A stretch of 64,000 nucleotides of DNA from an uncultured Bacillota bacterium (lineage in GTDB: Bacteria > Bacillota_I > Bacilli_A > RFN20 > CAG-826), in contig CASEPN010000004.1 of the NCBI GenBank assembly GCA_949289845.1, forward strand, positions 1 to 64,000, in the 5' to 3' direction. The notes under the pieces are model-generated. The model had not been told where the DNA came from, did not search any database, and saw nothing but the letters and a program-made list of their open reading frames with translations. Position numbers and translations under genes: made by a program. Below are positions 36,509 to 43,290 of the stretch, one piece after another (position 1 is the stretch's first letter; every line of letters begins with the position of its first letter).

Positions 36509-36585
36509 CGGGACGTAGCACAGCTTGGTAGTGCGCCTGGTTCGGGACCAGGAGGTCACGGGTTCAAACCCCGTCGTTCCGACCA
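36509..36585 (+). tRNA. tRNA-Pro (anticodon CGG)
   Basis: Full cloverleaf with acceptor CGGGACG/CGTTCCG, anticodon arm CCTGG-TTCGGGA-CCAGG, T arm ACGGG-TTCAAAC-CCCGT and encoded CCA. A TAGTAT at 36485 fits a -10 box. It follows polC. Confidence 0.96.
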
Positions 36586-36595
36586 CCGAGAACGA

Positions 36596-36618
36596 ATGCC
36601 GAGAAATCGGCATTTTTG
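36596..36618 (+). terminator. terminator after tRNA-Pro
   Basis: ATGCCGA-GAAA-TCGGCAT, a 7-bp stem with a tetraloop and T-run. Confidence 0.85.
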
Positions 36619-36808
36619 TTTATTTGGCGGACTTTTGCGTAATTATTTATCTAGAGAGAGGAGCCGAAAACTAATGAGTGGCTGTTTATCTGAGTGTGTG
36701 TTCGTCTCTTGGCTTCGCCTTCTTGGGGCCTTTCGGATGTCGGGATCGCACGCGGATTGCGCCTTCGCACTTCCTTCCTGCCTTAAGTAAGAGTAATGTA
36801 TGCGCGCT
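36619..36808. other. 190-nt gap between tRNA-Pro and tRNA-Arg
   Basis: AT-richer at its start (TAATTATTTATC). It could encode a 38-residue peptide from ATG 36674 (AGGAG 11 nt upstream), but the product (MSGCLSECVFVSWLRLL...) has odd composition and no homology I recognise. A TAATGT near 36794 may be the tRNA-Arg -10 box. I see no convincing gene. Confidence 0.3.
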
Positions 36809-36885
36809 GCGCCCGTAGCTCAGCTGGACAGAGCACTTCCCTCCTAAGGAAGGGGTCAGGCGTTCGAATCGCCTCGGGCGCGCCA
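36809..36885 (+). tRNA. tRNA-Arg (anticodon CCT)
   Basis: Acceptor GCGCCCG/CGGGCGC, anticodon loop CTCCTAA, T loop TTCGAAT, encoded CCA. It reads AGG, a codon that is common in the genes of this window. Confidence 0.96.
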
Positions 36886-36894
36886 GAGCACCTT

Positions 36895-36915
36895 AGCGCC
36901 GTCTGGCGCTTTTTT
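36895..36915 (+). terminator. terminator after tRNA-Arg(CCT)
   Basis: AGCGCC-GTCT-GGCGCT, a 6-bp stem with a tetraloop, followed by T residues. Confidence 0.8.
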
Positions 36916-36935
36916 GAAAAAGGCGGACTTGCCGC

Positions 36936-37271
36936 CTAGAAGGAGCCCTCGTAGTTCGCGATGGGGATCGTGTACATCGCTCCGTGGATGGCCTGGAAGT
37001 TCCCGGTATGCTCCCGGATGAGGACCTTCAGTCCCTCGAGCCGTTCCTCGTCCAGGATGATGAACATTGTGGTGGAGCCGGCGTATTCGCTCGGGGTCTC
37101 GGCGATGTCGGACAAGGAGAGCGCCGCATGGGGGCCGTCGAGACCTTCGATGATGTGCCGGAGCCCCGCTGTCTCGAGGATCGTCGCGTTATAGCCGCTA
37201 TCGAGGATGGCCCTATGCAGGGCGTCTGTCCTCGGGCCTTTGTCGAGCACGGAATAGAGTAGGACCTTCAT
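36936..37271 (-). CDS. PII-like (PstA/CutA-fold) small protein
   Basis: This 111-residue protein starts MKVLLYSVLDKGPRTDALHR and contains GYNATILETAGL then STTMFIILDEERLEGLKVLI. The pattern matches the ferredoxin-like PII-type fold, closest in layout to the c-di-AMP receptor PstA (length ~109, xKLIIAIVQDKD start, GNTTxLIGVxDExV middle). This is pattern matching by eye, not proof. It has a GATAAT -10 at 37295-37300 and AAGGAG on the minus strand. It is divergent from a cation/proton antiporter, and PII-like proteins often control neighbouring transporters. A diadenylate cyclase is encoded at 50.6 kb. Confidence 0.5.
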   Translation of the reverse strand: MKVLLYSVLDKGPRTDALHRAILDSGYNATILETAGLRHIIEGLDGPHAALSLSDIAETPSEYAGSTTMFIILDEERLEGLKVLIREHTGNFQAIHGAMYTIPIANYEGSF

Positions 37272-37320
37272 CTGCTCTCCTTCTGGGAATCCGGATTATC
37301 CCAACCGGAGGCGACCTTGT

Positions 37321-37330
37321 GAAGCGCTTC
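37321..37330. repeat. 10-bp perfect palindrome in a divergent promoter region
   Basis: GAAGCGCTTC lies between the PII-like gene and the antiporter gene, about 38 bp upstream of the antiporter -10 box. It could be an operator, but no regulator gene is nearby. Confidence 0.35.
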
Positions 37331-37367
37331 CTTGCATGTTTTTTCCTCCTATCGCTTGGCACCATCC

Positions 37368-37373
37368 TATAGT
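37368..37373 (+). promoter_or_regulatory. -10 box of leaderless antiporter gene
   Basis: TATAGT lies 6 nt before the ATG at 37380. No Shine-Dalgarno sequence is present. Confidence 0.58.
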
Positions 37374-37379
37374 TGAGCC

Positions 37380-38795
37380 ATGCCTGAGGTATTGGATAGC
37401 ATCATTTCTGGAAGCCCGTTCGAAGTGCTTCTCCCGGTCGCGTTGATTCTTGTGCTCGCGAAGGTGCTTGGCCTTCTCTTTGAGAAAATCAAGGTTCCCG
37501 CGGTTCTCGGCTTCCTTTCCGCCGGGCTTCTGGTCGGCCTTCTCTCCTTCATTCCCGGGGAGACGGTGATCACGGACTATACGAGGACAGGGATCGACAT
37601 CCTCGGGAAGTTCGGCGTGGTGCTGATCCTGTTCAGCGCCGGGCTGGAGACCGACATGAAGAAGATGAAGGCAGTCGGCCTTCCTGCGGTAGCGATCACC
37701 ATGGCCGGGGTGTTTCTTCCGATGCTGTTCGGTTTCCTGCTTGCGTTCCTTTTTCGGGTCTATGGCGGAATCGAAGCGGACTTCCTTGAGCCTGGGATCG
37801 ACCCTGTCTGGAGCGATCTTTACTACGGAGTGATCCTCACCGCGACTAGCGTCTCGATCACGGTCGCTACACTGAAGGCCTTGGGGAAGCTTGACGGGAA
37901 GGTTGGCTCGGCCCTTGTGTCGGCGGCGATCATCGACGACGTGCTTGGGATCCTCCTCCTTTCGATCGTCCTCTCGCTTTCGGGCACGAGCTCCGGAGGA
38001 GGGGACTTCAATCTCCTAATCTACATCGTCGAGGCATGCGGGGTGACGGTCGGGGGAGTCCTGGAAATCGTCCTGGTGCTTCTCAACATGCTTATCTTCG
38101 TCTTCCTTTCGGTGGGCGCTGGCTACTTGATGAGGCGCCTCTTCAACTGGCTGGGGGAGAAGTATCCGCATCACATCCGGCTTCCGATTCTTTCCCTCGC
38201 CTTCTGCTTCCTATGGGCCTATCTCGCGCAAGGCCTCTTCCAGATCGCGGACATCACCGGCGCCTATATCGCGGGCATGATCCTTTCTCCCACGAAGCCC
38301 AAGGAATATATCGACCATCGCGCGGAGACGACGATGAACGTCTTTTTTGTCCCGATTTTCTTTGCCTCGGTTGCTCTGAAGATGTACGACGCGACCATGG
38401 ACTTTACTGATGGGCTCTTCCTGACGTTCGGCTTTCTCTATGTCTTCGCAGGGCTTCTCGGCAAGTTCCTCGGGGCTGGGACTGCCTCCCTTGCCTGCCG
38501 GTTCTCGCTAAGGGATTCCCTCGCGATCGGGACCGGGATGATGGCAAGGGCGGAGGTGCTCGTCGTGACCGCCCAGACAGGCGTGGATTCCAGCCTCGTC
38601 AGCCCAGGGATCATGCCTTTCACCCTTCTCCTCATCCTCGTCTCGAGCTTCCTTACTCCGCTTCTACTGCGCCTTATCTATTGCAAGAATGCCTCCGGTA
38701 AGGGAGGAAATGAGACTTCTTCCCAGGAAGCGCCTTCTTTAGCGAAGGATGGCAAGGAATCCGCCCTTGACAGGGAGGCCTTCGCCGTCCTATAG
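37380..38795 (+). CDS. CPA2-type cation:proton antiporter
   Basis: A 471-residue protein with about 12 membrane segments of the KefB/NapA-type monovalent cation:proton antiporter family. Recognisable parts are KVPAVLGFLSAGLLVG, LILFSAGLETDMKKM, TSVSITVATLKALGKL and ALVSAAIIDDVLGILLLS with the paired Asp residues of the ion site. MARAEVLVVTAQTG follows near the C-terminus. There is no TrkA-N or TrkA-C domain; the C-terminal tail is short and polar. It is leaderless by the -10 position. Its divergent neighbour is PII-like. K+ or Na+ specificity cannot be read from sequence. Confidence 0.88.
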   Translation: MPEVLDSIISGSPFEVLLPVALILVLAKVLGLLFEKIKVPAVLGFLSAGLLVGLLSFIPGETVITDYTRTGIDILGKFGVVLILFSAGLETDMKKMKAVGLPAVAITMAGVFLPMLFGFLLAFLFRVYGGIEADFLEPGIDPVWSDLYYGVILTATSVSITVATLKALGKLDGKVGSALVSAAIIDDVLGILLLSIVLSLSGTSSGGGDFNLLIYIVEACGVTVGGVLEIVLVLLNMLIFVFLSVGAGYLMRRLFNWLGEKYPHHIRLPILSLAFCFLWAYLAQGLFQIADITGAYIAGMILSPTKPKEYIDHRAETTMNVFFVPIFFASVALKMYDATMDFTDGLFLTFGFLYVFAGLLGKFLGAGTASLACRFSLRDSLAIGTGMMARAEVLVVTAQTGVDSSLVSPGIMPFTLLLILVSSFLTPLLLRLIYCKNASGKGGNETSSQEAPSLAKDGKESALDREAFAVL

Positions 38796-38796
38796 T
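38767..38796 (+). promoter_or_regulatory. promoter of tRNA-Ala
   Basis: TTGACA (38767-38772), an 18-nt spacer and TATAGT (38791-38796) lie within the 3' end of the antiporter gene, 28 nt before the tRNA. Confidence 0.6.
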
Positions 38797-38823
38797 CCGC
38801 TTCGCGCCGAAAGGCGTGGCGAT

Positions 38824-38899
38824 GGGGCGTTAGCTCAGCTGGGAGAGCGCCTCCATGGCATGGAGGAGGTCGTGAGTTCGATCCTCATACGCTCCACCA
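38824..38899 (+). tRNA. tRNA-Ala (anticodon GGC)
   Basis: Acceptor GGGGCGT/ACGCTCC, anticodon arm CCTCC-ATGGCAT-GGAGG, T loop TTCGATC and encoded CCA. Confidence 0.96.
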
Positions 38900-38910
38900 T
38901 CGCGATACAG

Positions 38911-38936
38911 ACTCCGGTTCGCCGGAGTTTTCTTTT
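38911..38936 (+). terminator. terminator after tRNA-Ala
   Basis: ACTCCGG-TTCG-CCGGAGT with a UUCG tetraloop and a T-rich tail. Confidence 0.9.
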
Positions 38937-38968
38937 TTCGAGAGATTAATGCGGCATCTATTCCGCTT

Positions 38969-41407
38969 ATGGGTAATATATCGGCTGGGAGAAAGGCTGT
39001 GGACAAGGACTCTCTAGATAAGAAGGCGAGGGAAATCCTCGCTAGCCTGGCGGACCGGGAGAAATGCCTCCTCCTTTTCGGAAATGGGATGTGGAAGACC
39101 CACGGCATCAAGGGCAAAGGCGTCCAGGAGGTCGAGATGCACGACGGGCCTCTCGGGCTTCGCGTCCCCCTTGACGAGAAGACCTCTGGGTTCGCTGAGC
39201 CCGTGGAAAAGGCGACGTGCTTCCCTTCGCCGGCTCTCCTCGCCTGCTCATGGGATCCTTCGCTTCTAGAGGCCGTCGGATCGATGGTTGCCAAGGAAGC
39301 AATCACACTCCATACGGATCTCCTCTTGGCTCCTGGCATCAATATCAAGAGAAATCCTCTTTGCGGACGTAATTTCGAATATTTCAGCGAAGACCCCCTT
39401 CTTGCCGGGATATTAGGGGCTTCCTATATCAAAGGCGTGCAGAAGGAAGGCGTCGGGGCCTGCCTGAAGCACTTCGCCTTGAACAACCAGGAACATAACC
39501 GTTTCGCCTATAGCGCGGAAGTCGACGAGAGGACGATGAGGGAGTTCTACCTGCGTCCTTTTGAAATCGCGGTCAAGGAGGGAGAGCCTTGGGCGGTGAT
39601 GGCCGCCTATAACCGTGTGAATGGGACGTTCTGTTCCGATAACTCCTATCTTCTGGAGGATGTCCTGTTTGGGTCCTGGAACTTTCAGGGCCCTGTCATC
39701 AGCGACTGGGGAGGGACCGCGGACCCTGTCCGTTCTCATGACTTCGGCCTTTCCTTGGAGATGCCATGTTCCTTCAGCCGCCTCCGGGAACTAAGAAGAG
39801 CCTTGAGGAAAGGGGAACTTCGGAGAAGCAAGCTGGACGAGGCCGCGCTTCGGATGGTGAAGCTTTCCTTGCTGGCTTCGAACCGGACCAAGGAGACAGA
39901 GGGATGGCGTTTTTCTGACTCCCATGGGCTTGCTAGGAAGGCCGCGGCAGAGTCGATCGTCCTTGCCCGGAATGAAAGGCATATCCTCCCTCTGAAGGAC
40001 TACAAGGAGTGTTGTGTGATCGGCGGAATCGCCGAGAGGATGCCCTTCCAAGGGAAGGGCTCGAGCAGGGTGACCGCGCAGGCGGCGACGAACTTCCTTT
40101 CCGCGGCGCCGGACGAGGACATTCCCTATGCCCAGGGATATCCGATGGGGCTTCCTAACGAGCTTTCCGCCCAGGAACTCATGCAGGAGGCGGTCGAGGT
40201 TGCTTCCGGGACTAAGAACGTGATCCTGTTCCTCGGCATTCCCGAAGGGGTGGAAAGCGAAGGCGACGACCGGAAGGACATGCGCCTTCCGTCTGATCAG
40301 ATGGCTCTTTATGAGGCGGTCAGAGCAATCAACAGGAACACGATTGTCGTCCTTGTCGGGGGAGCCCCGGTAGAGCTAGGAGGCCTTCTCGAGAGTCCCG
40401 GCCTTGTTCTTTCCTATCTCGGAGGGGAAGCTGGCGCGGAAGCGATCGAGGACGTCTTGTCCGGGAGGGTCAATCCCTCTGGGAAGCTCGCCGAGACATG
40501 GCCCTTGCGTTATTCCGACGTCCCAAGTTCTTCCTACTACGGAAAAGAAATCAGGACGGCCTCCTATATGGAGTCCTTCTTTGTCGGCTATCGGTATTTC
40601 TGCTCCGCGAAGACTGCCCCTGGACTGCCTTTCGGGCATGGGCTCAGCTACACGGAGTTCTCCTATCGCGGAGCGCGTCTCAATCCGGAGGCGAAGATGC
40701 TTGAGGTCGACTTGGAGAATGTTGGCGACTTGCCTGGAGAAGAGGTCGTTCAGGTATATGCGAGGTACGAAGGGAAGGATGCGCTTATGCCGGAAAGGCA
40801 GCTCTGCTGCTTTGCCAAGATTGCCATGCTGCCCGGCGAAAGAAAGACAATAACTCTTCAAATTTCAGATAGAACTTTTGAAATTTGGGATTCTTTAACG
40901 CATTCTTTCAAGACTCTCGCGGGAAAGTATTCCTTCTTAGTGGGTTCTTCCAGCACCGATATCCGGCTCGAGCCCATTCCTTACGAAGTTTCCCGCGACA
41001 AGGATTCCTACAAGGCCGACAAGGGGTACCTTCAGTCGCTCAAGGCGTATTTTGACTTCCGCCGGAAAGGGGTGCTCGAGGTTGATGCGGATAGCTTCTC
41101 CGCGTTGCTTGGAAGGCATCCGACGCCCGATATCGCGAGCTCTCCAAGGCCCTTCGATCTGAACTCCACCATCCGCGAGATGGAAGACTGCCAATTTGGG
41201 AAATTGGTAGGGCGAATGGTCAGAAGACGCTTCCGCGATAAGAGCGAGGCGGACCTCTCCTCGGTCATCGACGTGCCCATCCGGATGGTTTCCGGATTCT
41301 TCAGCCCTAAGTTCGCCGGCTTTGTCGTCGAATGCTGCAATGGGCGCTTCCTGCATGCGCTCATGCGCCTCTTCATCGGAACACGCGGGATGAGGTTCCG
41401 GGCCTAG
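38969..41407 (+). CDS. Glycoside hydrolase family 3 beta-glycosidase
   Basis: An 812-residue GH3 enzyme. The (beta/alpha)8 domain carries HDGPLGLR, LLAPGINIKRNPLCGRNFEYF, GVGACLKHFALNNQE and the nucleophile Asp246 in GPVISDWGG. The second domain has the VLARNERHILPL type segment and LPFGHGLSYTEFSY, followed by a fibronectin-III-like region near 600-680. A further ~120 residues at the C-terminus are unlike standard GH3. No signal peptide, so substrates are probably imported oligosaccharides. A weak TCTATT 6 nt before the ATG suggests a leaderless start. It is followed 1 nt later by a hydrolase gene, making an operon. Confidence 0.9.
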   Translation: MGNISAGRKAVDKDSLDKKAREILASLADREKCLLLFGNGMWKTHGIKGKGVQEVEMHDGPLGLRVPLDEKTSGFAEPVEKATCFPSPALLACSWDPSLLEAVGSMVAKEAITLHTDLLLAPGINIKRNPLCGRNFEYFSEDPLLAGILGASYIKGVQKEGVGACLKHFALNNQEHNRFAYSAEVDERTMREFYLRPFEIAVKEGEPWAVMAAYNRVNGTFCSDNSYLLEDVLFGSWNFQGPVISDWGGTADPVRSHDFGLSLEMPCSFSRLRELRRALRKGELRRSKLDEAALRMVKLSLLASNRTKETEGWRFSDSHGLARKAAAESIVLARNERHILPLKDYKECCVIGGIAERMPFQGKGSSRVTAQAATNFLSAAPDEDIPYAQGYPMGLPNELSAQELMQEAVEVASGTKNVILFLGIPEGVESEGDDRKDMRLPSDQMALYEAVRAINRNTIVVLVGGAPVELGGLLESPGLVLSYLGGEAGAEAIEDVLSGRVNPSGKLAETWPLRYSDVPSSSYYGKEIRTASYMESFFVGYRYFCSAKTAPGLPFGHGLSYTEFSYRGARLNPEAKMLEVDLENVGDLPGEEVVQVYARYEGKDALMPERQLCCFAKIAMLPGERKTITLQISDRTFEIWDSLTHSFKTLAGKYSFLVGSSSTDIRLEPIPYEVSRDKDSYKADKGYLQSLKAYFDFRRKGVLEVDADSFSALLGRHPTPDIASSPRPFDLNSTIREMEDCQFGKLVGRMVRRRFRDKSEADLSSVIDVPIRMVSGFFSPKFAGFVVECCNGRFLHALMRLFIGTRGMRFRA

Positions 41408-41408
41408 C

Positions 41409-42347
41409 ATGCTGATCACTTCGCTTCTGATACAGCGTTCCCTTTCTAAGCTCCACCGTGATAGGAGCGACAATAGTCCTGCTTTCCCTTTCTATGAACC
41501 TGCCTCGCTGGGACTGAAAGAGAAACCTTTCTCTTTCCGTTCGGGGCGCTGGCTTCTTCGCGGTTCCTTCTATTGGAAGGGGGAAGAGTTTCCTGAGAAG
41601 CCCCTGATTGTCTTCTTCCACGGGCTGGGCAGCGGCCGCATCGCCTACCTTCGCCTTATGGCGGCCTATGCGGGGGAAGGCTATCCCGTAGCTTCCTTCG
41701 ACTACACGGGGTGCGGCGAAAGCGAAGGGCCTTGCATCTACGGGCTTGGCCATGTCCTTAAGGACGTTCGTTCTTTCTTTGGGTGGCTGAGGACTCAGAA
41801 GAAGCATGGGTCCTTCCCGATTGTTTTTTCGGTGGGTCATTCCTGGGGCGGCTTCGCCTCTCTTCTTTCCACGGGAGAGCCGCAAGTCCGGAAAGCGATC
41901 TCTTTCGCTGGGTTCCTCTCCTATTCGGACATCGTCCTCAAGTACTTTCCCAAGAAGCTTCGGGGCCTTCTTAGGCCAGCGGTTTGCCTTTCCCTGTTCC
42001 TGGATGGAGGGCTTCTCGGCAATCCTTCCGCGAAGAAGGTCGTCATGGGTTCCTCGGCGAAGATCCTCTACATCCAAGGGACAGAGGATGAGATGGTTCC
42101 GCCTGCATGCGGGATCGAACGACTCAATGAACTTGGCCGTTGCAACGGCAGGATTCAGACGATTCCGGTTGACCACATGGGACACCAGCCGTATTTGGCG
42201 AAGGAAGCGGAACTCCATTACCTTGAGTATCTGAAGAAAGGGGAAGGCACGCTTCATCCGGCGGGAGAGGGTTCTATGGATCTAGAGCTTGCCACCCGCC
42301 TAAATCCAAGGCTCATGAAAGTCTCATTCGACTTTCTTAGGCGGTAG
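41409..42347 (+). CDS. alpha/beta hydrolase
   Basis: A 312-residue serine hydrolase. HGLGSGR at 71 forms the oxyanion region, GHSWGG holds nucleophile Ser145, TEDEMVPP carries a likely acid and VDHMGHQPYL a likely His. It lies 1 nt after the GH3 gene, so the two are co-translated or closely coupled, hinting at combined deacylation and deglycosylation of a conjugate (inference). No signal peptide. The next element is a tRNA promoter (TATATT, 42351). Confidence 0.82.
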   Translation: MLITSLLIQRSLSKLHRDRSDNSPAFPFYEPASLGLKEKPFSFRSGRWLLRGSFYWKGEEFPEKPLIVFFHGLGSGRIAYLRLMAAYAGEGYPVASFDYTGCGESEGPCIYGLGHVLKDVRSFFGWLRTQKKHGSFPIVFSVGHSWGGFASLLSTGEPQVRKAISFAGFLSYSDIVLKYFPKKLRGLLRPAVCLSLFLDGGLLGNPSAKKVVMGSSAKILYIQGTEDEMVPPACGIERLNELGRCNGRIQTIPVDHMGHQPYLAKEAELHYLEYLKKGEGTLHPAGEGSMDLELATRLNPRLMKVSFDFLRR

Positions 42348-42365
42348 GGGTATATTTCGCCACGT

Positions 42366-42450
42366 GCACTGGTGGCGGAATTGGTATACGCGCTAGTCTC
42401 AGGAGCTAGTCGGGAAACCGGTGTGAGTTCGACTCTCATCCAGTGCACCA
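42366..42450 (+). tRNA. tRNA-Leu (anticodon CAG)
   Basis: Class II tRNA with a long variable arm. Acceptor GCACTGG/CCAGTGC, anticodon arm CTAGT-CTCAGGA-GCTAG and encoded CCA. TATATT at 42351 is its probable -10 box. It lies 5 nt upstream of tRNA-Arg(CCG), so the pair is one transcript. Confidence 0.95.
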
Positions 42451-42455
42451 TGTTT

Positions 42456-42532
42456 GCGCCCGTAGCTCAGATGGATAGAGTGCAACCCTCCGAAGGTTGA
42501 GGTCAGGCGTTCGACTCGCCTCGGGCGCGCCA
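42456..42532 (+). tRNA. tRNA-Arg (anticodon CCG)
   Basis: Acceptor GCGCCCG/CGGGCGC, anticodon arm CAACC-CTCCGAA-GGTTG and encoded CCA. It reads CGG. Confidence 0.95.
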
Positions 42533-42544
42533 ATATGTAAGATG

Positions 42545-42567
42545 TCCCGATTTAATCGGGATTTTTT
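42545..42567 (+). terminator. terminator after the tRNA-Leu/tRNA-Arg pair
   Basis: TCCCGAT-TTA-ATCGGGA, a 7-bp stem, followed by six T residues. Confidence 0.85.
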
Positions 42568-42579
42568 CTTGCATGAAAC

Positions 42580-42606
42580 AATAGACAAAAGTCCACTAAT
42601 AGACAA
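42580..42606. repeat. direct repeat, candidate operator of the tetR-like gene
   Basis: AATAGACAA occurs at 42580-42588 and again at 42598-42606, spaced 18 bp start to start, with a GAC-AAAA-GTC dyad over the first copy. The second copy abuts the AT-rich region just before the TetR-type gene start, so autoregulation is plausible. Confidence 0.4.
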
Positions 42607-42616
42607 TTATATATGT

Positions 42617-43114
42617 ATGGCAGAGAAAGACAGACGTTTTCGGAAGAGCGAGTCAGCCTTGCTGAACGCTTTCGTCTCCCTTCGTCCCCAAGGGCCTGTC
42701 TCGGTTTCCGATATCATCCGTGAAGCTGACGTGAGCAAGGCGACTTTCTATCTTCACTACGCTTCTGTTCGAGAACTGGCGAACGCTGCTCTCGACCTTC
42801 TTATCTCCAAACTCGTAATGTCGATGGGAGGCCAGGAATGCGTTGAGCGGCTGATCACTGGCATTTCCCAGGAGTCGCGTCTTTGCAAGGCGGTCCTCCA
42901 GGAGAATTCCTCTTCCCTGTCTGAAGCTATCCTCCTTACTTTCCCCTTTGTCTTCGAGCCCTACTTGGGGGCGGGCCTTTCTGCCTCGGAGGGAAAGAGG
43001 CAGGCGCGCTGTCTGGCCTACGCTCTCGTGGGATACCTCCAAGGCGCATATTCAACCCGCCAAAAGCCCACCTTCGAAGGTTGGGTCAGGACAATGTCTG
43101 GGCTTCGGTTTTGA
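42617..43114 (+). CDS. TetR-family transcriptional regulator
   Basis: A 165-residue regulator. The N-terminal HTH (about 8-55) reads KSESALLNAFVSLR, then VSVSDIIREADVSKATFYLHY, matching TetR helix 2-3. The rest is the helical ligand/dimer domain, with a C-terminal segment like TetR_C-type proteins. ATG 42617 is chosen because upstream in-frame codons lie within a tRNA. It has no Shine-Dalgarno; AT-rich TTATAT precedes it directly. It is isolated between tRNA genes, with no obvious target beside it. Confidence 0.85.
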   Translation: MAEKDRRFRKSESALLNAFVSLRPQGPVSVSDIIREADVSKATFYLHYASVRELANAALDLLISKLVMSMGGQECVERLITGISQESRLCKAVLQENSSSLSEAILLTFPFVFEPYLGAGLSASEGKRQARCLAYALVGYLQGAYSTRQKPTFEGWVRTMSGLRF

Positions 43115-43134
43115 AGTGATATAGTTACGCAGCC

Positions 43135-43220
43135 GCCCGTGTGGCGAAACGGTAGACGCAGCGGACTCAAAATCCGCCGAGCCAAAACTCATGCCGGTTC
43201 GAGTCCGGCCACGGGCACCA
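43135..43220 (+). tRNA. tRNA-Leu (anticodon CAA)
   Basis: Class II tRNA with acceptor GCCCGTG/CACGGGC, anticodon arm GCGGA-CTCAAAA-TCCGC, long variable arm and encoded CCA. TATAGT at 43120-43125 is a likely -10 box. A weak CACTCC/GGGGTG stem plus T-run (43219-43241) follows. Confidence 0.94.
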
Positions 43221-43290
43221 CTCCGATCAGGGGTGTTTTTTCTTTTGCACCTATAGGACAAGCGGCCCTCTCTGCGGTATAAATCTGGCC

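Noticed and set aside
42497-42616. 40-codon upstream extension of the TetR-type gene
   Set aside because: It runs through tRNA-Arg(CCG) and its terminator.
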